In this document: in pieces, positions 43,677 through 52,344 of the stretch
Position numbering within the stretch: position 1 is the stretch's first letter
Layout: each line of letters begins with the position of its first letter
Assembly: GCF_008369105.1 (NCBI RefSeq)
Contig: NZ_VINQ01000001.1
Span: forward strand, 496,001 to 560,000
Direction of reading: 5' to 3'
From: Aquicoccus porphyridii
GTDB lineage: Bacteria; Pseudomonadota; Alphaproteobacteria; Rhodobacterales; Rhodobacteraceae
DNA length: 64,000 nt
Program-made: the position numbers and the translations under genes
The notes under the pieces: model-generated
What the model was told of the DNA's origin: nothing
What the model saw: the letters and a program-made list of their open reading frames with translations, nothing else
Database searches by the model: none

Positions 43677-44927
43677 TCACCCCACGATCTCCGCCGTTTC
43701 GACCACGGCATGCATCAGCACGTCGGCCCCGGCGCGGGCCCAGTCCTTGGAGATCTCTTCGGCCTCGTTATGCGAAAGCCCATCCACGCAGGGGCACATC
43801 ACCATGGTCGTGGGATAGACCCGGTTGACCCAGCAGGCGTCATGCCCTGCCCCGGAAATCAGGTCCATGTGGCTATAGCCCAAGCGTTCGGCCGCATCGC
43901 GCACCCGGCCCACGAGGGTTTCGTCAAAGGCGGGCGGGTCGAAGAAGCCGACCACCTCGGATTTGAAATTGACCCCGATATCGGCACAGATCCCCGGCGC
44001 GGTCTCGTTCAGCTCCTGCACCATCGCTTCGAGCGTCTCGAGGATGTGGGAGCGGAAATCGACCGTGAAGACCACCTTTTCGGGGATGATGTTGCGACTG
44101 TTGGGATAGACGTCGATCTGGCCGATGGCGCCGACGGCGTTGGGTTGATACTGGAGCGCGATCTCGTGCACGAGTTCAGTCACCCGCGCGAGGCCGCGGC
44201 CCGCGTTGCGGCGCATGTACATCGGGGTCGAGCCGGTATGCTGGCCCTTGCCGGTGACCGTACATTCGATCCAGCGCAACCCCTGGCCGTGGGTGACGAC
44301 GCCGACATCCTTGCCTTCGGCCTCGAGGATCGGCCCCTGTTCGATATGCAATTCGAAAAACGCATGCATCTTGCGTGCGCCGACCTTTTCCTCGCCCTTC
44401 CAGCCGATCCGCTCCAACTCGTCGCCGAAACGCTTGCCCTTGGCATCGACCCGGTCATAGGCCCAGTCCTGACCGAGCACGCCGGCGAACACGCCCGAGG
44501 CCAGCATCGCGGGGGCGAACCGCGTGCCTTCCTCGTTGGTCCAGTTGGTCACGACGATGGGATGTTTCGTCTTGATGTCGAGATCGTTGAGCGTGCGGAT
44601 GATCTCGAGCCCCGCCAGCACGCCGAGCACCCCGTCGTATTTGCCGCCCGTGGGCTGGGTGTCGAGATGGCTTCCGACATAGACCGGAAGCGCATCGGGG
44701 TCGGTGCCCGGGCGCATCGCGAACATGGTGCCCATCTCGTCGACCCCCATGGTCAGCCCCGCCTCTTCGCACCAGGACTGGAACAGCGCGCGACCCTCGG
44801 CATCCTCGTCGGTGAGGGTCTGGCGGTTGTTGCCGCCGGCGATGCCGGGCCCGATTTTTGCCATCTCCATGAGGCTGTCCCAAAGACGGTCTGCGTTGAT
44901 CCTCAGGTTTTCTCCCGGTGCGGGCAT
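43677..44927 (-). CDS. Zn-dependent N-carbamoyl amidohydrolase (beta-ureidopropionase type)
   Basis: A 416-residue M20/allantoate amidohydrolase family enzyme. Metal-ligand motifs: GSHLDTQPTGGKYDGVLG, NEEGTRFAP and a C-terminal SGAGHDACWV. Members of this group hydrolyse N-carbamoyl-beta-alanine, N-carbamoyl amino acids, or allantoate; with dihydropyrimidinase and dihydropyrimidine dehydrogenase alongside, N-carbamoyl-beta-alanine is by far the likeliest. First gene of the operon; a RutR-type operator lies 71 bp upstream of its start. Confidence 0.9.
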   Translation of the reverse strand: MPAPGENLRINADRLWDSLMEMAKIGPGIAGGNNRQTLTDEDAEGRALFQSWCEEAGLTMGVDEMGTMFAMRPGTDPDALPVYVGSHLDTQPTGGKYDGVLGVLAGLEIIRTLNDLDIKTKHPIVVTNWTNEEGTRFAPAMLASGVFAGVLGQDWAYDRVDAKGKRFGDELERIGWKGEEKVGARKMHAFFELHIEQGPILEAEGKDVGVVTHGQGLRWIECTVTGKGQHTGSTPMYMRRNAGRGLARVTELVHEIALQYQPNAVGAIGQIDVYPNSRNIIPEKVVFTVDFRSHILETLEAMVQELNETAPGICADIGVNFKSEVVGFFDPPAFDETLVGRVRDAAERLGYSHMDLISGAGHDACWVNRVYPTTMVMCPCVDGLSHNEAEEISKDWARAGADVLMHAVVETAEIVG

Positions 44928-45167
44928 GGCGTGGTCCTCTCTGTCCGTTTTTTATGTCGAGGGAAGAGCGCGCACCTCACCTCCACTTTTGCCTGTTTTG
45001 ACCAACAGGTCAAAACCGACGCTAACATGGCTTTACACTCAGTCAAGAACTTCGCATCATGTTGCCCTGTTCGGAAAGGCCATTCCACAAGAAAGGTCGA
45101 TGCTTGATCATCTGGCAATCGGTTTGCCCGGGCAGGGGCGAGGATGTGAACGTGATGGCAGGCGTGG
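44928..45167. promoter_or_regulatory. rutR: Divergent control region with RutR-type operator
   Basis: The 240-bp region between the ureidopropionase and the TetR regulator starts. It holds TTGACCAACAGGTCAA (44998-45013), flanked by a further TT and AA on each side, which matches the RutR consensus TTGACCANNTGGTCAA at 13 of its 14 defined positions. The pyrimidine operon start lies 71 bp from the site and the regulator start 155 bp, so the site could mediate control of both. Confidence 0.8.
44998..45013. promoter_or_regulatory. RutR-box-like palindrome
   Basis: TTGACC and GGTCAA arms separated by AACA; extends to 8-bp perfect arms (TTTTGACC/GGTCAAAA, 44996-45015). Confidence 0.8.
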
Positions 45168-45767
45168 ATGGCAACGCGGATTCAGCAAAAGAACACGGCT
45201 GCGATTCTCGAAGCGGCGCTTGACGTTTTCTCGACCCATGGCTTTCGCGGCGCAACCGTGGACCAGATCGCACGCGCGGCGGGTCTCTCAAAGCCGAACC
45301 TGCTTTATTATTTCCCCTCGAAAGAGGCGATTCATACCGCGCTTCTCGACGGGTTGCTCGAAGCATGGCTCGACCCGCTCCGGGCGCTCGACGAGGCGGG
45401 TGAGCCGCTCGACGAGGTCTTGGGCTATGTCCGGCGCAAGCTCGAGATGAGCCGGGATTTCCCGCGCGAAAGCCGCCTTTTCGCCAACGAGATCATCCAG
45501 GGCGCCCCACGGATCGGACCGTATCTGTCAGGCGAGTTGAAAGATCTCGTGGACGAGAAATCCCGGGTCATCCGCCACTGGATCGGGGATGGCAAGATCG
45601 CGCCGGTCGATCCCTATCACCTGTTCTTCTCGATCTGGGCGCTGACCCAGCATTACGCCGATTTCGACGTTCAGGTGCATGCGGTTCTGGGGAGCAAGGA
45701 CATCGACCCCTACCCCGATGCACAGGCGCATCTCGAGGCGATTTTCACCCGGATGCTGCGCCCCTGA
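45168..45767 (+). CDS. rutR: TetR-family regulator, RutR-like
   Basis: A 199-residue TetR/AcrR regulator. The N-terminal helix-turn-helix reads FSTHGFRGATVDQIARAAGLSKPNLLYYFPSKEAIHTALL and the ligand domain contains RRKLEMSRDFPRESRLFANEIIQGAP, DEKSRVIRHWIGDGKIAPVDPYHLFFSIWALTQHYADFDVQV, a layout I recognise from E. coli RutR, which responds to uracil and thymine. Position (divergent from the pyrimidine operon, beside preT-preA) and a RutR-type box upstream agree. Whether it represses or activates here cannot be told. Confidence 0.88.
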   Translation: MATRIQQKNTAAILEAALDVFSTHGFRGATVDQIARAAGLSKPNLLYYFPSKEAIHTALLDGLLEAWLDPLRALDEAGEPLDEVLGYVRRKLEMSRDFPRESRLFANEIIQGAPRIGPYLSGELKDLVDEKSRVIRHWIGDGKIAPVDPYHLFFSIWALTQHYADFDVQVHAVLGSKDIDPYPDAQAHLEAIFTRMLRP

Positions 45768-45815
45768 TGGCCTTGGCTTAACCGGTGATTAACCTTGTCC
45801 TGCCAGCATGAAGTC

Positions 45816-46046
45816 ATGCAGATGGTGACACGGAAAACGCGAGCGGACGCCTGGATCGACCAGGTATTCTCGGCCCGGGCCGCCCGAAAGGGCGCCGTGA
45901 TCCGAAGGTCCATTGCCTGGATCCACCGCGAAGTCGGCCAGGACCGCTTCTTCGCGGAAGTTCGCAAACGTGGCCACCGGTTGATGCAGACTGCCGATCA
46001 ATACATCGTCGTGTGCCACAACGGGCCGATCCATATCCTGATCTAG
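45816..46046 (+). CDS. Small conserved-type protein of unknown function
   Basis: A protein of about 76 residues starting at ATG 45816 (a TTG at 45795 and an ATG at 45822 are alternatives). It is basic, with arginine-rich helices (VTRKTRADAWIDQVFSARAA, IRRSIAWIHREVG) and an EVRKRGHRLMQTADQYIVVCHNGPIHIL end. No ribosome-binding site is convincing and I do not recognise the family. It follows the TetR gene by 48 bp on the same strand and is convergent with preA. Confidence 0.55.
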   Translation: MQMVTRKTRADAWIDQVFSARAARKGAVIRRSIAWIHREVGQDRFFAEVRKRGHRLMQTADQYIVVCHNGPIHILI

Positions 46047-46092
46047 AGCGTTCCGCCTTATCCCCGGCTCCGACAAAAGACCAAACACCCAA

Positions 46093-46136
46093 GAAAATTC
46101 GCAGAATTTTCGGTCACGATTTTTCTGCGAAAAATC
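46093..46136. terminator. Two adjacent A/T-rich stem-loops between convergent genes
   Basis: GAAAATTC/GAATTTTC with loop GCA (46093-46111) and GATTTTTC/GAAAAATC with loop TGC (46118-46136). They lie between the small plus-strand gene and the end of preA and each can work on either strand. The second belongs to the CGATTTTTC/GAAAAATCG hairpin family seen at 48911 and 61515. Confidence 0.7.
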
Positions 46137-46148
46137 ACGTTCATAATG

Positions 46149-47453
46149 TCATTCCGCCGCCTGCGCCGCCGGGTTGTTGGGGTGCATTGTCCAGTTGGCA
46201 TAGTCGTCCGAGACCACCCGGCCCGTGCGCGGATCGGTCTGACCCGCCTCCATGCGTTCCATGGTGATGCAATCCTCGACCGGGCAGACATTGATGCACA
46301 GGTTGCAGGCCACGCATTCGGCGTCGTTGACCTCGAAAACCCGCCCCTCCTTCATCCAGATCGCCTGGTGCGAGGTGTCTTCGCAGGCGGCATAGCAGCG
46401 ACCGCACTTGATGCAGCTTTCCTGGTCGATGCGGGCCTTGGTCACGAAGTTGAGGTTGAGATATTGCCAGTCGGTCACGTTCGGCACGGCCTTGCCGATG
46501 AACTGATCGGTGCTCTCGTAGCCTTTCTGGTCCATCCAGTCGCTGAGCCCCGAGATCATCTCCTGCACCACCTTGAAACCATAGGTCATGGCCGCCGTGC
46601 AGACCTGCACATTGCCCGCGCCAAGCGCCATGAATTCAGCCGCATCGCGCCAGGTCGTCACCCCGCCGATCCCCGAGATGGGCAGGCCCGCGGTTTCCGC
46701 GTCGCGGGCGATCTCGGCCACCATGTTGAGTGCCATGGGTTTCACCGCCGGACCGCACAACCCGCCATGGCTGCCCTTGCCGTCGATCGCGGGTTCGGGG
46801 CAGAAATCGTCGAGATCGACCGAGGTGATGGAACTCACGGTGTTGATCAGGCTCACCGCGTCGGCCCCGCCCGCCTTGGCGGCGCGTGCGGGATAGCGGA
46901 TATCGGTGATGTTGGGGGTGAGTTTCACGATCACCGGCTTGTCGTAGTTTTCCTTGCACCAGCGCGTGACCATCTCGATATATTCGGGCACCTGCCCGAC
47001 GGCCGAGCCCATGCCGCGTTCGCTCATCCCGTGGGGGCAGCCGAAATTGAGCTCGATCCCGTCAGCGCCGGTTTCGGCGACGCGCGGCAGGATCGCTTTC
47101 CAGCTTTCCTCGGTGCAGGGCACCATCAGCGACACGATGATCGCCCGGTCCGGGTAGTCCTTTTTTACCCGCGCGATCTCGTCGAGGTTGGTTTGCAGCG
47201 GGCGGTCGGTGATCAGCTCGATATTGTTGAGCGCCAGAAGGCGCCTGTCGGCGCCCCAGACGGCCCCGTAGCGGGGGCCGTTGACATTGACGATGGGCGG
47301 GCCCTCCTCGCCCAGCGTTTTCCAGACCACGCCGCCCCAGCCCGCTTCGAAGGCGCGGCGCACGTTATACTCCTTGTCCGTGGGTGGCGCGCTGGCCAGC
47401 CAGAACGGGTTCGGCGTTGTTATTCCAAGGAAATTCGTCGTGAGATCAGCCAT
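46149..47453 (-). CDS. preA: NAD-dependent dihydropyrimidine dehydrogenase subunit PreA
   Basis: A 434-residue protein: an FMN-binding dihydroorotate-dehydrogenase-like barrel (MADLTTNFLGITTPNPFWLASAPPTDK start, ELNFGCPHGMSERGMGSAVGQ, VKLTPNITD, GGVTTWRDAAEFMALGA) followed by a C-terminal ferredoxin-like domain with two CxxCxxC groups (CIKCGRCYAACED and CVACNLCINVCPVEDC). It reduces uracil or thymine at the 5,6 double bond together with PreT. Start 47453 has GGAGGGCC upstream and overlaps the preT stop by 8 bases. Confidence 0.96.
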   Translation of the reverse strand: MADLTTNFLGITTPNPFWLASAPPTDKEYNVRRAFEAGWGGVVWKTLGEEGPPIVNVNGPRYGAVWGADRRLLALNNIELITDRPLQTNLDEIARVKKDYPDRAIIVSLMVPCTEESWKAILPRVAETGADGIELNFGCPHGMSERGMGSAVGQVPEYIEMVTRWCKENYDKPVIVKLTPNITDIRYPARAAKAGGADAVSLINTVSSITSVDLDDFCPEPAIDGKGSHGGLCGPAVKPMALNMVAEIARDAETAGLPISGIGGVTTWRDAAEFMALGAGNVQVCTAAMTYGFKVVQEMISGLSDWMDQKGYESTDQFIGKAVPNVTDWQYLNLNFVTKARIDQESCIKCGRCYAACEDTSHQAIWMKEGRVFEVNDAECVACNLCINVCPVEDCITMERMEAGQTDPRTGRVVSDDYANWTMHPNNPAAQAAE

Positions 47454-48795
47454 TTGCCGGCCCTCCTTCACCCATCAGGGATTTGTGGATCGCTTCGGCC
47501 GCGTCGCGGCCCTGGGCCACGGCGGTCACGGTGAGGTCTTCGCCCTCGGCCGAGCAATCGCCGCCCGCCCAGACATTGGCCAGCGATGTGCGGTGGCCCG
47601 CATCGGCGGCAAGTGCCGCGCCTTTGCGCGTGAGGGCGTCGGGCGCGTCTTCGAGCACCTGCCCGATGGCCAGGAACACCTGATCCGCGGGCAGGTCGAA
47701 CCGTTCCCCGGTGCCTTTGAGGCCGGACCCGTTGGTGGCGGTATATTCGAAGGTGACGCTTTCAACCGCCCCGGCCCCGTTCGCCGAAACCGGTTGTGCG
47801 TTGAACACGAGGGTGACCCCCTTGGAGGTGGCGAGATCCTGTTCATAGCGGCTTGCCGGCATTTCGGACTGTGCGCGGCGGTAGACGATGGTGACGGACT
47901 CGGCCCCCAGGAGCCGCGATTGCACCGCGGCGTCAACGGCGGTCATGCCGCCGCCGATCACGACCACGTGGCGGCCCACTGGCAGGGTCGAAAGGTCGTC
48001 AGTCTGGCGCAGATCGGCGATGAAATCGACCGCCGGGCGGATGCCATCGAGATCGAACCCGTCAAGCCGGTTCACGCCGGTCTTGCCGATGCCGAGGAAC
48101 ACCGCGTCATGGGCATCGGAGAGCTGATCCAGCGTGACGTCATGCCCCAGCGCCTGACCATAACGAATGTCGATGCCGCCGATGTCCAGGAGCCAGTCGA
48201 CCTCGGCCTGGGCGAAACCGTTCACGGTCTTGTAGCTGGCGATGCCGTATTCGTTCAGTCCGCCGGGCTTGTCGCGCTTCTCGTAAATCACGACATTATG
48301 CCCATGCATCGCAAGGCGGTGGGCGCAGGCCAGACCCGCCGGGCCCGCCCCCACCACGGCCACGGATTTTCCGGTGGCCGCCGCACGGGAGAAGGGTTGC
48401 GGACCATGGGCCATCAGGGCATCCGTGGCAAAACGCTGCAAGCGCCCGATCTCGACCGGTTTGCCCTCGGCCATCTCGCGCACGCAGGCCTCTTCGCAAA
48501 GCGTCTCGGTCGGGCAGACCCGGGCGCACATTCCACCAAGGATATTCTGTTCAAGAATGGTCTTGCCCGCCGCAAGCGGCGTTCCGGTCGTGATCTGGCG
48601 GATGAAAAGCGGGATGTCGATATCGGTCGGACAGGCCGTGATACAGGGCGCGTCGTGACAGAAATAGCAACGGTCAGCAGCGACATGCGCCTCATGCGCG
48701 TCAAGCGGCGGGTGCAGGTCCGAAAAATTCTCGGCCAGAACATCCTCTGCAAGACGGCCCGCGACGATGCCGGGGGTCCGGATGGTATGCGCCAT
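47446..48795 (-). CDS. preT: Dihydropyrimidine dehydrogenase subunit PreT
   Basis: A 449-residue NAD(P)- and FAD-binding oxidoreductase. Near the N-terminus an Fe-S region with CYFCHDAPCITACP and GGMCARVCPTETLCEEACV passes electrons; then a two-dinucleotide fold (VAVVGAGPAGLACAHRLAM and HVVVIGGGMTAVDAA) handles FAD and NAD(P)H. It feeds reducing power to PreA for uracil reduction. It is the first gene of the preT-preA pair. A degenerate RutR-type box lies 56-71 bp upstream of its start. Confidence 0.94.
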   Translation of the reverse strand: MAHTIRTPGIVAGRLAEDVLAENFSDLHPPLDAHEAHVAADRCYFCHDAPCITACPTDIDIPLFIRQITTGTPLAAGKTILEQNILGGMCARVCPTETLCEEACVREMAEGKPVEIGRLQRFATDALMAHGPQPFSRAAATGKSVAVVGAGPAGLACAHRLAMHGHNVVIYEKRDKPGGLNEYGIASYKTVNGFAQAEVDWLLDIGGIDIRYGQALGHDVTLDQLSDAHDAVFLGIGKTGVNRLDGFDLDGIRPAVDFIADLRQTDDLSTLPVGRHVVVIGGGMTAVDAAVQSRLLGAESVTIVYRRAQSEMPASRYEQDLATSKGVTLVFNAQPVSANGAGAVESVTFEYTATNGSGLKGTGERFDLPADQVFLAIGQVLEDAPDALTRKGAALAADAGHRTSLANVWAGGDCSAEGEDLTVTAVAQGRDAAEAIHKSLMGEGGPANG

Positions 48796-48850
48796 TGTGG
48801 CAAATCTCCCAGTTCGGTTTTGTTTTCCTCAGGGTGCCACAAGTTGAAAT

Positions 48851-48866
48851 TTTATCAAATGGTAAA
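48851..48866. promoter_or_regulatory. Degenerate RutR-like site upstream of preT
   Basis: TTTATCAAATGGTAAA matches TTGACCANNTGGTCAA at 11 of its 14 defined positions and lies in an A/T-rich stretch. Weaker than the site at 44998 but at a comparable distance (56 bp) from its gene. Confidence 0.5.
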
Positions 48867-48910
48867 TTTTTGAAATCCGGCAATTCCACACCTAGAGCGC
48901 GCGCAATGCA

Positions 48911-48931
48911 CGATTTTTCGGCGAAAAATCG
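48911..48931. terminator. CGATTTTTC/GAAAAATCG hairpin 3' of the liv-type operon
   Basis: Perfect 9-bp arms with a GGC loop, 2 bp beyond the stop of the livF-like gene. The same sequence occurs base for base inside element copy 3 at 61515-61535, with variants at 46118-46136 and 31321-31341. Confidence 0.7.
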
Positions 48932-48933
48932 GC

Positions 48934-49623
48934 TCAGACGCCGAGGTAGCGATCCCGCTTTTCGGCATCGAGACGGTCGAATCCGCCGCCCCAGACAGAC
49001 CGGCCGCGTTCGAGAATCACCCCTCGATCGGCAACGCGAGAGAGTTCCTTGAGCGATTTGTCGACTACGAGAATGGACAGCCCGGTGTCGCGCTTGAGCT
49101 GTCCGATGGCGGCCCAGATCTCGTTGCGGATCACCGGGGCAAGGCCCTCGGTCGCCTCGTCGAGAATGAGGATGCGCGGATTGGTCATCAGCGCCCGCCC
49201 GATCGCCAGCATCTGCTGTTCCCCGCCCGAAAGCGACACCGCCATCTGGCCCGCGCGCTCGCCCAGCCGGGGGAAAAAGTCGAACACGCGGCGCAGGGTC
49301 CAGTCACCGGGCCGGGCCGAGGCGATCAGGTTCTCCCGCACGCTGAGATTGGGAAAACAGCGCCGCCCCTCGGGCACAAGGCCGAGCCCGGCCCGCGCGG
49401 CGCGATAGGACGGCCAGCGCGCCATGTCCTGCCCGTCGAGCATCACCGCCCCGCCGCGATGTTTCAGCATCCGGCAGATCACCTTGATCGTGGTGGTCTT
49501 GCCCATGCCGTTGCGGCCCATGAGTGCCACGACCTCGCCCTGATCGAGCCTGAGCGAGACGTCGAAAAGCGCCTGGGACGGGCCATAGAAGGCCGAGACA
49601 TGTTCGAGACGCAAAAGGCTCAT
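48934..49623 (-). CDS. livF: Branched-chain-type ABC transporter ATP-binding protein LivF
   Basis: A 229-residue ATPase: Walker A LMGRNGMGKTTT, signature VSLSGGEQQMLAIGRALM, Walker B ILILDEATEGLAPV. It is the last gene of a five-gene HAAT-type transporter operon. Start overlaps the livG stop by 4 bases. The substrate of the whole system is discussed under the binding protein. Confidence 0.93.
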   Translation of the reverse strand: MSLLRLEHVSAFYGPSQALFDVSLRLDQGEVVALMGRNGMGKTTTIKVICRMLKHRGGAVMLDGQDMARWPSYRAARAGLGLVPEGRRCFPNLSVRENLIASARPGDWTLRRVFDFFPRLGERAGQMAVSLSGGEQQMLAIGRALMTNPRILILDEATEGLAPVIRNEIWAAIGQLKRDTGLSILVVDKSLKELSRVADRGVILERGRSVWGGGFDRLDAEKRDRYLGV

Positions 49624-50375
49624 TCTTCGTCCTCCTCGCCGAGATAGGCCTCGCGCACCTCGCGGTTGGCGCGGATTTCGTCCGGTGATCCGGTGGCGAT
49701 GATCCGGCCGTAGACCAGAACGCTGATCCGGTCGGCCAATTGGAAGACCGCGTCCATGTCATGTTCGACCAGAAGGATCGGCGCGCGGGATTTGAGGTTG
49801 CGCAGGAACTCCACGAGGATGGCGGAGCCTTCGGCCCCGAGCCCGGCCATGGGTTCGTCCATCAGGAAAACATGCGGCCGGAGCGTGAGCGCCACGGCGA
49901 CCTCGAGCTGGCGGCGCTGGCCGTGGCTGAGATCGGCGGTGCGAAAATGGGCGAATTCCTCGAGACCGACCTCGCGCAGGGCCTCGATGGCCGTTGCGCG
50001 CAGATCGCTGTCGCGCATCACCGGACGCCAGACGCCCGGCACGCGGTGGCGCGCACCGAGCGCGCCCAGCACCGCGTTTTGCAGCACCGTGTCCTCCATC
50101 GCCAGTGAGGATATCTGGAACGTCCGGCCCAGCCCGGCATTGGCCCGGGCCACCGTGTCGTGATGGGTGACGTTGCGCCCTTCGAGCCAGACCTCGCCGC
50201 TATCCGGGCGCAGGCTTCCGGCGATCTGCGCGATCAGGGTCGATTTGCCCGCGCCGTTGGGACCAATGAGTGCGTGAATCTCGCCCTGCTTGAGATCGAG
50301 CGACACGTCATCCGACGCCTTGAGCGCGCCGAAGGACTTGGAAATGCCGCGAATGTCGAGAAGCGACTCAGTCAT
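49620..50375 (-). CDS. livG: Branched-chain-type ABC transporter ATP-binding protein LivG
   Basis: A 251-residue ATPase: Walker A LIGPNGAGKSTLIAQI, a signature-type ADLSHGQRRQLEVAVAL, Walker B HVFLMDEPMAGLG and the C-terminal LivG extension. ATG 50375 (MTESLLDI) is chosen over GTG 50381 because GGAGG lies 5 bases upstream. It overlaps livM by 8 bases. Confidence 0.93.
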   Translation of the reverse strand: MTESLLDIRGISKSFGALKASDDVSLDLKQGEIHALIGPNGAGKSTLIAQIAGSLRPDSGEVWLEGRNVTHHDTVARANAGLGRTFQISSLAMEDTVLQNAVLGALGARHRVPGVWRPVMRDSDLRATAIEALREVGLEEFAHFRTADLSHGQRRQLEVAVALTLRPHVFLMDEPMAGLGAEGSAILVEFLRNLKSRAPILLVEHDMDAVFQLADRISVLVYGRIIATGSPDEIRANREVREAYLGEEDEE

Positions 50376-51357
50376 GGCCACCTCCCCCGTTGCGCCCCGC
50401 CAGAAGCCCGATCAGACCGCCCCGCGCGAACAGCACGACGATCAGCAGGAGCGCGCCGAGATAGATGTGCCAGTAATCCGACACGCCGCCCAGCACCTCT
50501 TCGAGGATGATGAAAAGCGCAGCGCCCGCCACCGGCCCGAAAAGCCGCGCCACACCGCCCAGGATCACGAAGATCATGATTTCCCCGCTGGTTTGCCACG
50601 AGAACATCACCGGGCTGACGAAGCGGTTGAGATCGGCATAGAGCGCCCCGGCCAAGCCGGTGATCGCGCCCGAGATGACAAAGGCGATGAGCCGCAGGCG
50701 ATAGGGTTCGATCCCCACTGCGCGCACCCGCGCCTCGTTCTGGCGCGCGGCGTTGAGAGCGAGGCCAAAGCCCGAGCGCGAGATGCGCGCGACGATGAAG
50801 AGGCCCAGCATGAGCAAGGCAAAGCACAGCCCGAAGAAATGCATGGGATCGAGCGTGTTGAGCCCCGGGAAGCGGTCGCGGACATAGATCGACAGCCCGT
50901 CCTCGCCGCCATAGGCGGGCCAGGAGATGGTGAAGTAATAGAACATCTGGCCAAAGGCCAAGGTGATCATGATGAAATAGACCCCCGAGGTGCGCAGGCT
51001 GAGCGCGCCGGTGGCCAGCGCCACAAGTGCGGAGACCACGATTGCCAGGAGCCAGATCACCGGCATGGATTGGGTGCCCTCGATCAGGAACGGCCATTCC
51101 ATGATCGGGTCATAGCTTTGCGCGTGGCTGGCCAGGATGCCCGCCGCGTAGCCGCCGATGCCGAAAAACATCGCGTGGCCCAGGCTCACCAACCCGCCCA
51201 GCCCCAGCGCAAGGTTGAGCCCGACACCGGCCAGCGCAAGGATCACGACCTTGGTGGCCAGCGTGATCGTATAGGGTTCGTCCATGGCCCAGGCTGCCAG
51301 CGGAACCGCCAGCAGTCCGAGGGTCAGAACCGTGTTGATCAGGGTTTCCCGCCGCAT
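50368..51357 (-). CDS. livM: Branched-chain-type ABC transporter permease LivM
   Basis: A 329-residue inner-membrane permease with about eight or nine helices; LVSLGHAMFFGIGGYAAGI and ALGLNAARQNEARVRAVGIEPYR are the family segments for the coupling region. It pairs with LivH to form the channel. The start lies 3 bp from the livH stop. Confidence 0.92.
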   Translation of the reverse strand: MRRETLINTVLTLGLLAVPLAAWAMDEPYTITLATKVVILALAGVGLNLALGLGGLVSLGHAMFFGIGGYAAGILASHAQSYDPIMEWPFLIEGTQSMPVIWLLAIVVSALVALATGALSLRTSGVYFIMITLAFGQMFYYFTISWPAYGGEDGLSIYVRDRFPGLNTLDPMHFFGLCFALLMLGLFIVARISRSGFGLALNAARQNEARVRAVGIEPYRLRLIAFVISGAITGLAGALYADLNRFVSPVMFSWQTSGEIMIFVILGGVARLFGPVAGAALFIILEEVLGGVSDYWHIYLGALLLIVVLFARGGLIGLLAGRNGGGGHD

Positions 51358-51360
51358 GGT

Positions 51361-52278
51361 TCAGGCGCTCCCGTAAAGGCCGGTGGGTTTGAACAGCAGG
51401 ATCGCCGCCATCAGGATATAGATCGACATCGACGCCAGGGCCGAACCGATCGACGTGGCCGCGGACGGGTTCATGAAGGCACCGAACAGGACCGGCAAAA
51501 GCACACGCCCCATCGTGTCGGTCAACCCGACCAGAAGCGCCCCGACAAAGGCACCGCGGATCGAGCCGATTCCGCCGATCACGATGGTCACGAAGGCCAG
51601 GATCAGCACCGGTTCACCCATGCCGACCTGCACCGACTGGATCGCGCCGACCAGTGCGCCCGCGAAGCCCGCAAGCGCCGCACCGAGGGCGAAAACCGCC
51701 GTGTAAAGCACCGCGATATTGACCCCGAGTGCCGCGATCATCTCGCGGTCGCTTTCGCCCGCGCGGATACGCATCCCGATCCGCGTCCGGGTGATCAGCA
51801 GGAAAAGACCAAAGGCCACGACAAACCCGATCCCGATGATGGCAAGGCGATAGGCCGGGTAACTGATGCCAAAGGGCAGATCGACCGCGCCCGAGAGGGC
51901 GCTCGGCACATCGAGATAGAGCGGGAAAGATCCGAACACCCAGCGGGTGCCTTCGGAAAAGATCAGGATCAGGGCAAAGGTGGCCAGCACCTGGTCGAGG
52001 TGATCGCGGTCATAAAGCCTTCGGATCACGACCATTTCGACGATCACCCCGGCGATCGCGGCGGCGGCCAGCGACGCGATCAGCGCCAGTGTGAAACTGC
52101 CGGTCGCCGAGGCCACGGCCGCGGCGGCAAAGGCCCCCACCATGTAGAGCGAGCCATGCGCGAGGTTGATGAGCCCCATCACCCCGAAGATGAGCGTGAG
52201 CCCCGCCGCCATGAGAAACAGCATGACCCCGAATTGCAGCCCGTTGAGAAGCTGCTCGATCAGAAGGACCAGATCCAT
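51361..52278 (-). CDS. livH: Branched-chain-type ABC transporter permease LivH
   Basis: A 305-residue permease with eight or so hydrophobic helices. The start MDLVLLIEQLLNGLQFGVML and INLAHGSLYMVGAFAAAAVA are typical LivH features; RAGESDREMIAALGVNI is the coupling segment. It follows the binding-protein gene by 66 bp on the same strand. Confidence 0.92.
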   Translation of the reverse strand: MDLVLLIEQLLNGLQFGVMLFLMAAGLTLIFGVMGLINLAHGSLYMVGAFAAAAVASATGSFTLALIASLAAAAIAGVIVEMVVIRRLYDRDHLDQVLATFALILIFSEGTRWVFGSFPLYLDVPSALSGAVDLPFGISYPAYRLAIIGIGFVVAFGLFLLITRTRIGMRIRAGESDREMIAALGVNIAVLYTAVFALGAALAGFAGALVGAIQSVQVGMGEPVLILAFVTIVIGGIGSIRGAFVGALLVGLTDTMGRVLLPVLFGAFMNPSAATSIGSALASMSIYILMAAILLFKPTGLYGSA

Positions 52279-52344
52279 ATGCCCGTAAACCTGCCGTGAA
52301 TTTCGTCTGGGCCGCCAGAGCGCGAAGCCCCGGCGGCCATCGAC

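Noticed and set aside
50290-52299. 669-codon plus-strand frame
   Set aside because: Antisense to livM and livH. The sequence is a string of D, H, R and G typical of shadow frames.
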